Part shown: in pieces, positions 1 through 6,871 of the stretch
Numbering within the stretch: position 1 is the first letter of the stretch
Layout: each line of letters begins with the position of its first letter
Made by a program: the position numbers and the translations under genes
The notes under the pieces: generated by a model
Told to the model about the DNA's origin: nothing
Seen by the model: only the letters and a program-made list of their open reading frames with translations
Database searches by the model: none
Source: DASTPP01 sp035762175
GTDB lineage: Bacteria; Myxococcota_A; Polyangia; Polyangiales; Polyangiaceae
Reading direction: 5' to 3'
Length of the DNA stretch: 16,171 bases
Assembly: GCA_035762175.1 (NCBI GenBank)
Contig: DASTPP010000185.1
Span: forward strand, 1 to 16,171

Positions 1-436
1 CGTCGCGCACGAAGGGCACCGCCCCCGCGCCCAGCACCAGCGGCACGAAGGGCGAGTGCGGCTGGCCGGTGTCGATGGGCTCGGCGCACCAGCGCGCCAG
101 CGCCGGCTCGAGCGCCAGCACGCAGAGCGTCGCCGGGCAGCGGTGCCGGGCCCGCAGCGCTGCCTGGTAGAGCGGCCAGCTGAAGCGCTTGTCGCCGTCG
201 TCCGAGAGCTGCACCTCGACCACCAGGGCGTGGCGCGCCTTGCCGCGCTCGGTCAGCAGCACGACCGCGTCGGCGCGGTAGCCGATCGGCACCAGCTCGG
301 TCAACGCGCCCGGGTGCGTGTGCACCTCGTCGTAGGCGGGCAGCGCGAGCCCGCCGGCCTCGGCCACGAGGGGGGCGAGGCGGGGGTTGCGCTGGAAGAG
401 CTCGACGAGCGCCTCATGCAAGAGCGACGCGGCCAT
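1..436 (-). CDS. PD-(D/E)XK nuclease-like protein, partial (C-terminus beyond window)
   Basis: Reading the minus strand from an ATG at 436 gives an open frame of 145 codons to the window edge, beginning MAASLLHEALVELFQRNP. The conserved core is YRADAVVLL, then about ten residues, then ALVVEVQL. This is the Asp ... Glu-x-Gln pattern of a PD-(D/E)XK-type fold and is followed by KRFSWPLYQAALRARHRCP. I recognise this arrangement from a family of uncharacterised proteins common in myxobacteria and actinobacteria. The family resemblance is from memory; nuclease activity is inference and no substrate is known. No clear Shine-Dalgarno sequence precedes the start. The plus-strand frame over the same bases is Arg/Ala/Gly-rich, as expected of an antisense shadow. 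The gene starts about 60 bp from the palindromic array at 493-914, which therefore lies in its upstream region. Confidence 0.7.
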   Translation of the reverse strand, partial: MAASLLHEALVELFQRNPRLAPLVAEAGGLALPAYDEVHTHPGALTELVPIGYRADAVVLLTERGKARHALVVEVQLSDDGDKRFSWPLYQAALRARHRCPATLCVLALEPALARWCAEPIDTGQPHSPFVPLVLGAGAVPFVRD

Positions 437-492
437 GGCGCGCCCACCCGAGCACGCGGCCCCGCGCTGGGCAAGCGCCTGCGAGGCGCGTG

Positions 493-914
493 GGCCCCGG
501 ACCGTGCCTGACCGGTCTCGGAGGGCGCGAAGGCGGCTCGCGAGTCGCCTCGGTTGGCCTAGAAATCAACAAATATGACACGCGAGTCGCTTCGACCTGT
601 TCCGAGCCTCACGAATATGACACGCAAGTCGCCCCGACCGGTCCCGGGAGGCAAGGAGGCGACCCGCGGGTCGCCCTGACCGGTCCCGGGACGCCCCGCA
701 ACGACCCGCGGGTCGCCCTGATCGGTCCCGGGACGGAAAAAAACGACCCGCAGGTCGCCATTGGCCCGTCCGGGCAGGCGACAAGCCGACATGCATGTCG
801 CGTTTGGCCCAATTGGGGACGCGAAGAGGCGACCTGCGGGTCGTTACGGGGCGTCCCGGGACGCGGAACGCCGACCCGCGGGTCGTTGCGGGGCGTCCCG
901 GGACGCAAAACCAC
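493..914. repeat. Tandem array of 42-bp double-palindrome units
   Basis: Nine clear units begin at 535, 577, 619, 661, 703, 745, 788, 831 and 873, and a decayed unit begins near 493. Spacing is 42 bp, with two units of 43 bp. Each unit has palindrome P1, typically GACCCGCGGGTC, and palindrome P2, typically GTCCCGGGAC or GCGTCCCGGGACGC. In the well-preserved part the centres of P1 and P2 alternate every 21 bp (about 645, 666, 687, 708, 729, 750, then 836, 857, 878, 899). Symmetry survives sequence change: unit 788 has GACATGCATGTC and CCCAATTGGG. There are no unique spacers, so it is not a CRISPR. The 42-bp period keeps frame, which creates spurious repetitive ORFs on both strands. Function is unknown. 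Confidence 0.9.
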
Positions 915-1348
915 GGAGAAACATGCGAACCCTGGGGCGCGTCGGCCCGGCCGACGGCTAGCCCCATCACACACGCCAGGTGTGGTGTACGTATCTGCGC
1001 ACCCATCGGGCATGGGGGACGTCGGCGCGACCGGCGGCCGGCGCCGGTGCGTCGGCGGCGCCCCGTGCGCTACCTTCTCTCTCTGGCCATGCTGCCGAAC
1101 GGAAGGCGGAGGCGGTGCGTGCGGACGCGACGGCGAGGTCCAAGGTTCGGTACCTGGCAGGCGAGCGGGGGGGCTAGCAAGGTGACGCCGGCGCCAAAGG
1201 GGCGGGGCCGGGGTGCCCGCGATGCCCGGGGTGAAGGCGTCGGACGGGCCGGCGGGGCACGGCACGCGGCCGGGCCGGGTGACGCCGTGGGCATAGGGCG
1301 GCGAGGCCAGCGAGGCGGCGAGGTCGCGGGCGCCGGGGGGGGCGGGGC
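915..1348. other. Intergenic region with no supported gene
   Basis: This stretch lies between the palindromic array and the first ABC permease. Open frames across it give only Arg/Gly/Ala-rich, low-complexity translations without recognisable domains. A short inverted repeat, CACAC-GCCAG-GTGTG, occurs at 970-984; it could be an operator half or chance. The G-rich run just before 1349 could serve as a weak ribosome-binding site. No tRNA, small RNA or terminator could be supported by eye. Confidence 0.5.
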
Positions 1349-2152
1349 GTGAGCCTGCGCGCGTCGGTGCGCGCGACGCCGGCGTTGGTGCGGGCGGGCT
1401 TCCTCGAGGCGCTCGCCTACCGCGCCGAGATGCTCATTTGGATCCTGTCGACCACGATGCCCCTCGTCATGCTCGCGCTCTTCTACGCGCTGGCCGACGA
1501 GGCGCCCTTCGGCCGCTTCGGCCGCGACGAGTTCGTCGCCTACTACCTGGCGACGCTGCTGGCGCGCCAGGTGACGAGCTCGTGGGCCGCCTGGGAGATC
1601 AACTTCGAGGTGCGCCAGGGCACGCTCGCCCCGCGCCTGCTGCGGCCGGTGCACCCGGTCTGGGTCTACGCCACGCAGAACCTGGCGGCCTTGCCCCTGC
1701 GCCTCGTGCTCGCGCTGCCCGTCGGCGCGCTCGCCCTCTACTGGGCCGCGCCCGGCCGCACGCCACACACCCCGGGCGCCGTCGCGATCGCGCTCGCGAC
1801 CCTGCTGGGCGGCTGGCTCATCACCTTCTTCATCAACATCGCCATCGGATCGCTGAGCTTCACCTTCGACAGCACGACGAAGATGCTCGACGCCTACTTC
1901 ATCGTCTTCGTCGTCTTCAGCGGATACCTGATGCCGATCGAGCTCTTCCCGGCGTGGCTGCGCCGGGTCGCCGACGCGCTGCCCTTCCGCTACCAGATCG
2001 GGCTGCCGGTCGAGGCGCTGACGGGCGCGCAGGCCCCCGCCGCCCTCGCCCGCATGGTGGCCGCGCAGTGGGCCTACGTCGTCGCGCTCGGCGCGCTCGC
2101 CCTCACGCTGTGGCACCGGGGCGTGCGCCGCTTTGCCGCGTTCGGTGGCTGA
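1349..2152 (+). CDS. ABC-2 type transporter permease (first of a split pair)
   Basis: The 267-residue protein is an integral inner-membrane permease of the ABC-2 superfamily, resembling the uncharacterised COG4587-type subunit that normally works with a second permease and an ATPase. About six hydrophobic segments are visible, including residues near 29-50, 108-130, 146-172 and 180-205. The motif GYLMPIELFPAWLRRVADAL, followed by LPFRY, is typical of this family before the last helix. The GTG start at 1349 follows a G-rich stretch (GGGGCGGGGC) and gives a normal family N-terminus (VRATPALVRAGFLEALAYR). Its likely partner permease begins at 4599 on the same strand, but an inverted NDH-2 gene lies between them. 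No ATP-binding subunit gene is in the window, so the substrate cannot be predicted. The stop codon lies inside a 37-bp tandem duplication. Confidence 0.85.
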   Translation: MSLRASVRATPALVRAGFLEALAYRAEMLIWILSTTMPLVMLALFYALADEAPFGRFGRDEFVAYYLATLLARQVTSSWAAWEINFEVRQGTLAPRLLRPVHPVWVYATQNLAALPLRLVLALPVGALALYWAAPGRTPHTPGAVAIALATLLGGWLITFFINIAIGSLSFTFDSTTKMLDAYFIVFVVFSGYLMPIELFPAWLRRVADALPFRYQIGLPVEALTGAQAPAALARMVAAQWAYVVALGALALTLWHRGVRRFAAFGG

Positions 2153-2216
2153 GCGGCGGCGTCGCCCCGTCGGGGCCCTCGGCGGCTGAGCGGCGGCGTC
2201 GCCCCGTCGGGGCCCT
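2143..2216. repeat. 37-bp tandem duplication across the permease stop codon, with hairpin cores
   Basis: Two copies of a 37-bp unit (2143-2179 and 2180-2216) differ at one base, and the start of a third copy follows. The first copy contains the TGA stop of the permease at 2150-2152. Each copy contains the inverted repeat GCCCCG-T-CGGGGC (2164-2176 and 2201-2213). It lies between two convergent genes and could act as a bidirectional transcription barrier, although no T-tract follows. The duplication is seen directly; the terminator role is inference. Confidence 0.75.
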
Positions 2217-2276
2217 CGGCGGCCGCCCGCGTCGCGTCGGGCCCGCCGCGCGGGCGAGGCGCGCCCGGGGCCCGGA

Positions 2277-4544
2277 TCAGGCCCGCACGCGCCGCGCCCG
2301 GCCGGTCGGGGCGCCGCCCGCGGGCGGCAGCGGGGGGGGCGACGCGTCGCCGGCCCGGCTGGTCGTGTCGCCCTCGAAGGCCGAGGCCTGCGTCGGCGAC
2401 TCGTCGTGCGGGAGGTTCGGCCGCGGCATCATGGGCATCGTGCCGGCGGGGTCGTTCGGGGCGAGCGGCAGCGGCGGCGGCAGGCCGGGCCGGGCGCCGT
2501 TGGGCGGGGCGTGGCCGGCCGAGGGGCCGCGCGCGGGCGAGGCGGCGCGCGCGGGCGCGGGCGCGGGCGCGCGCTTCTGCGCCGCGTGGGCCTGGGCGTG
2601 CGCGGGCGGCGGCTCGTGCGCGTCGTGCGCGAAGGCGTGGTGCACGGGCACCGTGGCGTTCTGGGGCGCCATGGGCGGAGGCGGCACGGGCAGGGGGGGG
2701 CCGCCGAGCGAGGTGACCTGGGGCAGCTGGTGCGGCGGGGCGGCGGCCGCGGGCTGGGGGGCGGCGCCGGGCAGGGCGGGGACCTGCGCGGCGGCCTGGG
2801 CCTGCTGCTGGGCGCGCACGGCGCCCATGGCGGCCATGGCGGGGGCGACCTCGCCGGGCCCCCCGCGCTTGAGGCCGAAGAGGGTGGCGCGGCGCTTGGC
2901 CACGCTCTCGAAGCTCTGGCGCACGCCGGGCATGTGGGCGGCGAGCAGGCCGAACTCTTTCTTCGGCAGGCAGAGCACGTTCATCGGCTCGACGCAGCGC
3001 ACGGTGGCGTTGCGCTGCGTGCGGCCCTGGCCCAAGAGGGCCATCTCGCCGAAGTACTCGCCCGGGCCGAGCTCGGCGACGACCTCGCTGCCGCGCACCA
3101 CCTCGGCCTTGCCCTCGAGCAAGATGTAGAGGCTGTCGGCCGCGTCGCCCTCGCAGAAGACGAGCTCGCCCGGCTCGAAGTGCTGCCGGTCGATGCCCGA
3201 CGAGCCCTCGAGCCGCAGCTGCACGAGCTCGGGCGGCAAGAAGAGGTCGAGCGTCCAGGAGACGGCGACCTTCACCCGGCGCCAGAAGCTCGGCATCTTC
3301 ATGAGGTAGATGGTTCGCCAGAGCCACCAGGCGAAGAAGCCCGAGAACTTCAGGCCGAAGACCTCGGCGACGGCCGACTGGCGGCCGAGCGAGCCGAGCT
3401 TGCCGAGGCCCTTGAACTGGAAGGGCCGCGGCTTGCCGCCGCTGAGGACGGAGGCGACGTTCTCGGCGACGAGATCGGCCTCGCGCGTGGCGTGCTGGGC
3501 CGTCGGCGGCGCGAACCCGCCGCCGATCACGGGCACGGTGGCGCAGTCGCCGAGCGCCCAGACGTTCGGGTGGCTCTTCGAGCGCAGGTACTCGTCGACG
3601 ACGATGCGGCCGCGGGTCTTCTCGAGGGTCATCGCGTCGACGACGGGGTTCGGCGAGGCGGGCACGGTCGAGACGAGCGTCTTGGTCGGGATGACCTCGC
3701 CGCTCTTCAAGATCGCCGCGTCGCCCGTGGCCGCCGACAGCCACGCCTGCAGCCGGATCTCGACCCCGCGGGCCGAGAGCAGCCGGTGGGCGTAGTCGGC
3801 GAGGCTCGGCGGCATCTCGGGCAAGATACGCTCCATGCCGTGCAGCAGGAGGACGCGGATCTCTTTGGGGTCGATGCCGGGGTAGTGCTGGCCGGCGACG
3901 CGGCGCACGAAGTCGTTGAGCTCGGCGGCCACCTCGACGCCCGAGAAGCCGCCGCCCGAGACGACGAAGGTGAGCAGGCGCGCCCGCTGCTCGCTGCCGA
4001 GCTTCGCGAGCGCGGCCTCGTCGAGCACGCGGATGACGTGGTTGCGCAGCTGCAGCGCGTCGGCCAGGTTCTTGAAGGGGAAGGCGTGCTCGGGCAGCCC
4101 CCGCATGCCGCGGAAGTCGGTGACGTTGCCGAGCGCGACGATGAGGTGGTCGTACTCGATGACCTGCGGCGCGTTGTCGAAGCCCGCGCTCGTGTGCACG
4201 AGCCGCCGCTCGGTGTCGACGCTCTCGACCTCGCGGATGTGCATCTCGGTGTGGCGCAAGATGTCGCGCAGCGGGGTCACGACGTCGAGCAGGCCGATGG
4301 TGCCCGAGATGACCTCGGGCAGCATGGGCTGGAAGACGAGGTAGTTCTCGTTGCTGATGAGAATCACCTCGACGTCCGAGCGCTTGCGCAGGCGCTTCTC
4401 GAGCCCCTTGGCGGCGTAGGCGCCGGCGAACCCGCCGCCGAGCACCACGATGCGGGTCTTGCCGCGCCACCCCCCGGGCGCGTGCGGTCGGGCGAGGGCG
4501 GTCGGCGGGGGCCCGGCGGCCGGGCGATTGACGTCACTGCTCAT
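2277..4544 (-). CDS. Type II NADH dehydrogenase-like flavoprotein with C-terminal cyclic-nucleotide-binding domain
   Basis: The 755-residue protein begins at an ATG at 4544; a GTG at 4559 would add five residues. The N-terminal Pyr_redox_2 part has the FAD dinucleotide motif GGGFAG (36-41), FQPMLPE (71-77), a second nucleotide motif VVSGGGFSGVEVAAEL (about 185-200) for NAD(P)H, and NVWALGDCA (near 320), which contacts FAD. A hydrophobic/amphipathic stretch (FSGFFAWWLWRTIYLMKMP, around 400-420) resembles the membrane-anchoring C-terminus of NDH-2 enzymes. A cNMP-binding domain follows (about 450-565) with FGEMALL and RNATV, which keep the Glu and Arg expected for cyclic-nucleotide phosphate and ribose contacts. 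The last ~180 residues are Pro/Ala-rich and probably disordered. Likely role: non-proton-pumping oxidation of NADH to quinone, possibly tuned by cyclic nucleotide. It faces the second ABC permease across a 54-bp divergent gap. Confidence 0.9.
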   Translation of the reverse strand: MSSDVNRPAAGPPPTALARPHAPGGWRGKTRIVVLGGGFAGAYAAKGLEKRLRKRSDVEVILISNENYLVFQPMLPEVISGTIGLLDVVTPLRDILRHTEMHIREVESVDTERRLVHTSAGFDNAPQVIEYDHLIVALGNVTDFRGMRGLPEHAFPFKNLADALQLRNHVIRVLDEAALAKLGSEQRARLLTFVVSGGGFSGVEVAAELNDFVRRVAGQHYPGIDPKEIRVLLLHGMERILPEMPPSLADYAHRLLSARGVEIRLQAWLSAATGDAAILKSGEVIPTKTLVSTVPASPNPVVDAMTLEKTRGRIVVDEYLRSKSHPNVWALGDCATVPVIGGGFAPPTAQHATREADLVAENVASVLSGGKPRPFQFKGLGKLGSLGRQSAVAEVFGLKFSGFFAWWLWRTIYLMKMPSFWRRVKVAVSWTLDLFLPPELVQLRLEGSSGIDRQHFEPGELVFCEGDAADSLYILLEGKAEVVRGSEVVAELGPGEYFGEMALLGQGRTQRNATVRCVEPMNVLCLPKKEFGLLAAHMPGVRQSFESVAKRRATLFGLKRGGPGEVAPAMAAMGAVRAQQQAQAAAQVPALPGAAPQPAAAAPPHQLPQVTSLGGPPLPVPPPPMAPQNATVPVHHAFAHDAHEPPPAHAQAHAAQKRAPAPAPARAASPARGPSAGHAPPNGARPGLPPPLPLAPNDPAGTMPMMPRPNLPHDESPTQASAFEGDTTSRAGDASPPPLPPAGGAPTGRARRVRA

Positions 4545-4598
4545 GCGGTCTGGTTTCACCCTGGGCTTCGGGGCGCGCTAAGGTCGCGCCGCGACGCC

Positions 4599-5522
4599 AT
4601 GACGATCGGACGGGGCGAGGGGCAGGAAAGCGAAGGCGCGGGGTCGGGGGCCGACGCGGGCGAGGCAGGCCCCCTTCGCCCGGCCCACGATACACGACGC
4701 GCTGCACCAAAAGCTACTACGCTCTTGGGGGGGCTGCGACGTTACGCCGGGCTCGTATTTGTGCAGCTCCGCCTTTCGCTGCTGCTCGGGCTGCAGTACC
4801 GTTTCGACTTTCTGCTCGAGGCGGCGGTCGAGGTCTGCGGGGCGGCGACCGCGCTCGTGCCGCTCTTCGTCGTCTTCGGCCGGCGCGAGTCGGTCGCGGG
4901 CTGGGCCTTCCCCGAGGCGCTCCTGGTGACGGGCTTCTTTCTGCTCTTGCAGGGCGTGCTCGAGGGGGCGATCAACCCGAGCCTTTCGCACGTCGTCGAG
5001 CACGTGCGAAAGGGCACGCTCGACTTCGTCTTGCTCAAGCCGGCCGACGCGCAGTTTCTCGTCTCGACCGCGCGCTTCCAGCCCTGGCGCGGGGCGAACG
5101 TCGTCACCGCCTTTGCCGTCTTCGCCTACGCCCTGCCCCGCCTCGGCCGCGCGCCGGGGCCCGCCGAGGTCGCCGCCGCGGCCGCGCTCTTCGGGGCCTC
5201 GACGCTGCTGCTCTACTCGCTCTGGGTGGTCACCGTCAGCGCCGCCTTCTACGTCGTGCGGGTCGACAACCTGACCTTCCTGTTCGTCTCGGTCTTCGAC
5301 GCCGCGCGCTGGCCCGCGTCGGTCTTCCGCGGCGCGCTCAAGTACGTGTTCAGGTTCGTCGTGCCGCTCGCGGTGATGACCACCTTCCCGGCCGAGGCGC
5401 TGCTCGGCCGGCTCGACCCTCTGGATGGCGCCTTCGCGCTCGGGCTGGCGCTCGCCTTCGGGTGGCTCGCGCGCAGGGTCTGGCTGCGCGCCCTCTCGCG
5501 CTACACCTCGGCCGGCGGCTGA
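4599..5522 (+). CDS. ABC-2 type transporter permease (second of a split pair)
   Basis: This 307-residue membrane protein resembles the COG3694-type permease that usually pairs with a COG4587-type subunit. The homologous part begins near RRYAGLVFVQLRLSLLLGLQ and includes YRFDFLLEAAVEV, VEHVRKGTLDFVLLKPADAQ, and a C-terminal RVWLRALSRYTSAGG tail; about six transmembrane segments are visible. The ATG at 4599 gives a hydrophilic 42-residue extension. A TTG at 4725 would give a 265-residue protein of more usual length, so the start is uncertain; neither has a strong ribosome-binding site. The gene runs divergently from the NDH-2 gene and is followed about 100 bp later by a beta-barrel gene. Together with the permease at 1349 it probably forms one transporter, whose ATPase must lie elsewhere. 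Confidence 0.85.
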   Translation: MTIGRGEGQESEGAGSGADAGEAGPLRPAHDTRRAAPKATTLLGGLRRYAGLVFVQLRLSLLLGLQYRFDFLLEAAVEVCGAATALVPLFVVFGRRESVAGWAFPEALLVTGFFLLLQGVLEGAINPSLSHVVEHVRKGTLDFVLLKPADAQFLVSTARFQPWRGANVVTAFAVFAYALPRLGRAPGPAEVAAAAALFGASTLLLYSLWVVTVSAAFYVVRVDNLTFLFVSVFDAARWPASVFRGALKYVFRFVVPLAVMTTFPAEALLGRLDPLDGAFALGLALAFGWLARRVWLRALSRYTSAGG

Positions 5523-5603
5523 GCGGGCCGCCCCCGGCCGATTTGCCTCCGGCCCGCGGGCTTTGCTAAAGGGCGTGCGGGGCGCCCCGTGCCGCCCCCC
5601 GTC

Positions 5604-5613
5604 AGAAGGAGGT
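5604..5613 (+). promoter_or_regulatory. Strong Shine-Dalgarno sequence of the beta-barrel gene
   Basis: AGAAGGAGGT lies five bases before the ATG at 5619 and is a near-complete match to the anti-Shine-Dalgarno sequence. It fixes the start at 5619, not the in-frame upstream candidate at 5589, and gives a proper signal peptide at the N-terminus. Confidence 0.85.
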
Positions 5614-5618
5614 CCGCG

Positions 5619-6323
5619 ATGCGATCGCTTCTCGCCGTAGGCTGCTCGTCGTTCGCCCTGCTCGTCGCACCCGCCGCGTGGGCCCAGGGCTGGGGCGCGC
5701 AAGGGGGCGTGAGCACGGGGGGCGGCGGCTCGTACTCGTACAGCGGGCCGGCCGTGGGCGACACCCACGCCAACTTCGGCCTCGCCAACCAGTTCGTGCT
5801 CTCGACCAACCTCGACGTCGGCTTCGTCTACACGGCGCGCAGCGGCGGCGACCCGCCGCTCGACCAGTCGACGTCCGACTTCTCGGTGCTCTTCGGCACC
5901 AACATCGGCCGCCTCTGGGCGCTCGACTACTTCGTCATCGACAACCTCTCGATCGGCGGCCAGGTCGAGTACACGACGCGCAACGACGGCGACGACAGCG
6001 TGTTCTCGATCGCGCCGCGCGTCGGCTACAACATCGCCTTCAGCGACGACTTCTCGATCTGGCCGCAGGCGGGCGTCACCTTCAGCAGCGAGAAGGGCAC
6101 CGGCGACGTCGCCGGCGCCCCGGTCGAGACGACCGAGCGCGCGTTCGGCCTCTTCTTGAACGCGCCCATCCTCTACCACATCACCAACCACTTTTTTCTC
6201 GGCGCCGGGCCCTTCATCAACACCGAGCTCAGCCACTCGGCCGAGGCCGAGGGCGGCGACTCGGCCGACCTGCCGAAGACGACGAACGTCGGCATCCAGT
6301 CGGTGCTGGGGGGGTACCTTTGA
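5619..6323 (+). CDS. Predicted outer-membrane beta-barrel protein
   Basis: This 234-residue protein has a classic Sec signal peptide (MRSLLAVGCSSFALLVAPAAWA, with likely cleavage before QG). A Gly/Ser-rich segment follows, then alternating amphipathic strands such as FVLSTNLDVGFVY, FSVLFGTNIGRLWALDYFVI, LSIGGQVEYTTR, FSIAPRVGYNIAF, FSIWPQAGVTF and FFLGAGPFINTEL. This pattern, with aromatic strand ends and acidic loops, is typical of small OmpA/OmpW-like barrels of about eight strands. The final residues (TTNVGIQSVLGGYL) look like the closing strand, though the last residue is Leu, not Phe. The lipoprotein gene follows after three bases, so the two are probably co-transcribed. The specific function is not recognisable. 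Confidence 0.8.
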   Translation: MRSLLAVGCSSFALLVAPAAWAQGWGAQGGVSTGGGGSYSYSGPAVGDTHANFGLANQFVLSTNLDVGFVYTARSGGDPPLDQSTSDFSVLFGTNIGRLWALDYFVIDNLSIGGQVEYTTRNDGDDSVFSIAPRVGYNIAFSDDFSIWPQAGVTFSSEKGTGDVAGAPVETTERAFGLFLNAPILYHITNHFFLGAGPFINTELSHSAEAEGGDSADLPKTTNVGIQSVLGGYL

Positions 6324-6326
6324 GCC

Positions 6327-6803
6327 ATGGCGAACCGCACCCCCTCTGACGCGCGCGGTCGGTCCGGGCCGCGCTCCCCCTTCCGGCTCGCGCTCGCGCT
6401 CGCGCCCGCCGCGCTCGCCGTGGCCCTCGGCGCCGCGGGCTGCTTCGCGCGCACGACCGACGTGACGCTCTACCGGCCGCAGCTGCCCGCGCGCCCGCAG
6501 AACTGCGACGTGAGCATCTTGCCGCGGCCGCAGGCCGACTACCCGGTCGAAGACATCGCCCGCATCTCGGTCGACTTCACCCCCGGCGGCCGCGACGCGG
6601 CCATGAACCGGCTGCGCCGCGAGACCTGCTACTACGGCGGCGACACGCTCTACGCCATCGCCGAAGAGCAGAAGAACGCGGGCGTCTACAAGCTGGCGGC
6701 CACGGTCGCGCGCCGCCCGCCCGGCGCGGCGCCGCCGGCGTCGGCCCAGGCGCCGCTGCCGAGCGCGCCGACCGCGCCGCCGACCGCGGGCGCCGCCCCC
6801 TGA
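6327..6803 (+). CDS. Small lipoprotein with RcsF/DUF4156-like domain
   Basis: The 158-residue protein has a positively charged N-terminus, a hydrophobic stretch (LALALAPAALAVALGAAG) and a lipobox-like AAGC with the acceptor Cys at residue 39. After cleavage comes a domain of about 75 residues: NCDVSILPRPQADYPVEDIA, then RISVDFTPGG, then AAMNRLRRETCYYGGDTLYA. This ordering (beta strand, Tyr-Pro-containing loop, strand, helix with Ala-x-x-x-Leu-Arg, then Gly-Gly-Asp-x-Leu-Tyr) resembles small RcsF- or DUF4156-like envelope lipoproteins, a judgement from pattern only. The last ~40 residues are Pro/Ala-rich. It lies three bases after the beta-barrel gene and probably shares its transcript, which suggests a joint envelope role. 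Confidence 0.75.
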   Translation: MANRTPSDARGRSGPRSPFRLALALAPAALAVALGAAGCFARTTDVTLYRPQLPARPQNCDVSILPRPQADYPVEDIARISVDFTPGGRDAAMNRLRRETCYYGGDTLYAIAEEQKNAGVYKLAATVARRPPGAAPPASAQAPLPSAPTAPPTAGAAP

Positions 6804-6817
6804 GAAGGGCGCGCCGA

Positions 6818-6851
6818 CCCGCCCGCCGCGCGGAGGAGGCCGCCGGGCGGG
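6818..6851. terminator. Possible bidirectional terminator hairpin
   Basis: CCCGCCCG (6818-6825) pairs perfectly with CGGGCGGG (6844-6851) across an 18-base loop. It lies between the convergent lipoprotein and Hsp70-like genes. No U-tract follows on either strand, so it is a candidate only. Confidence 0.35.
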
Positions 6852-6871
6852 CGCGGGCGGGGGGCCGGCGC

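Noticed and set aside
56..511. Plus-strand ORF opposite the PD-(D/E)XK-like gene
   Set aside because: Its translation is Arg/Gly/Ala-rich without motifs, whereas the minus strand gives a coherent conserved protein.
535..914. CRISPR array
   Set aside because: Units are contiguous 42-bp tandem copies in which every part is related; there are no unique spacers and no cas genes.
490..1185. Repetitive protein encoded by the array (14-residue repeats)
   Set aside because: The 42-bp period keeps frame in several frames on both strands, so repetitive ORFs are expected; there is no ribosome-binding site, no domain, and the sequence drift follows DNA symmetry, not protein sequence.
2406..4598. Long plus-strand frame upstream of the second ABC permease
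   Set aside because: It is the antisense shadow of the NDH-2 gene, kept open by high GC; the real permease starts at or after 4599.
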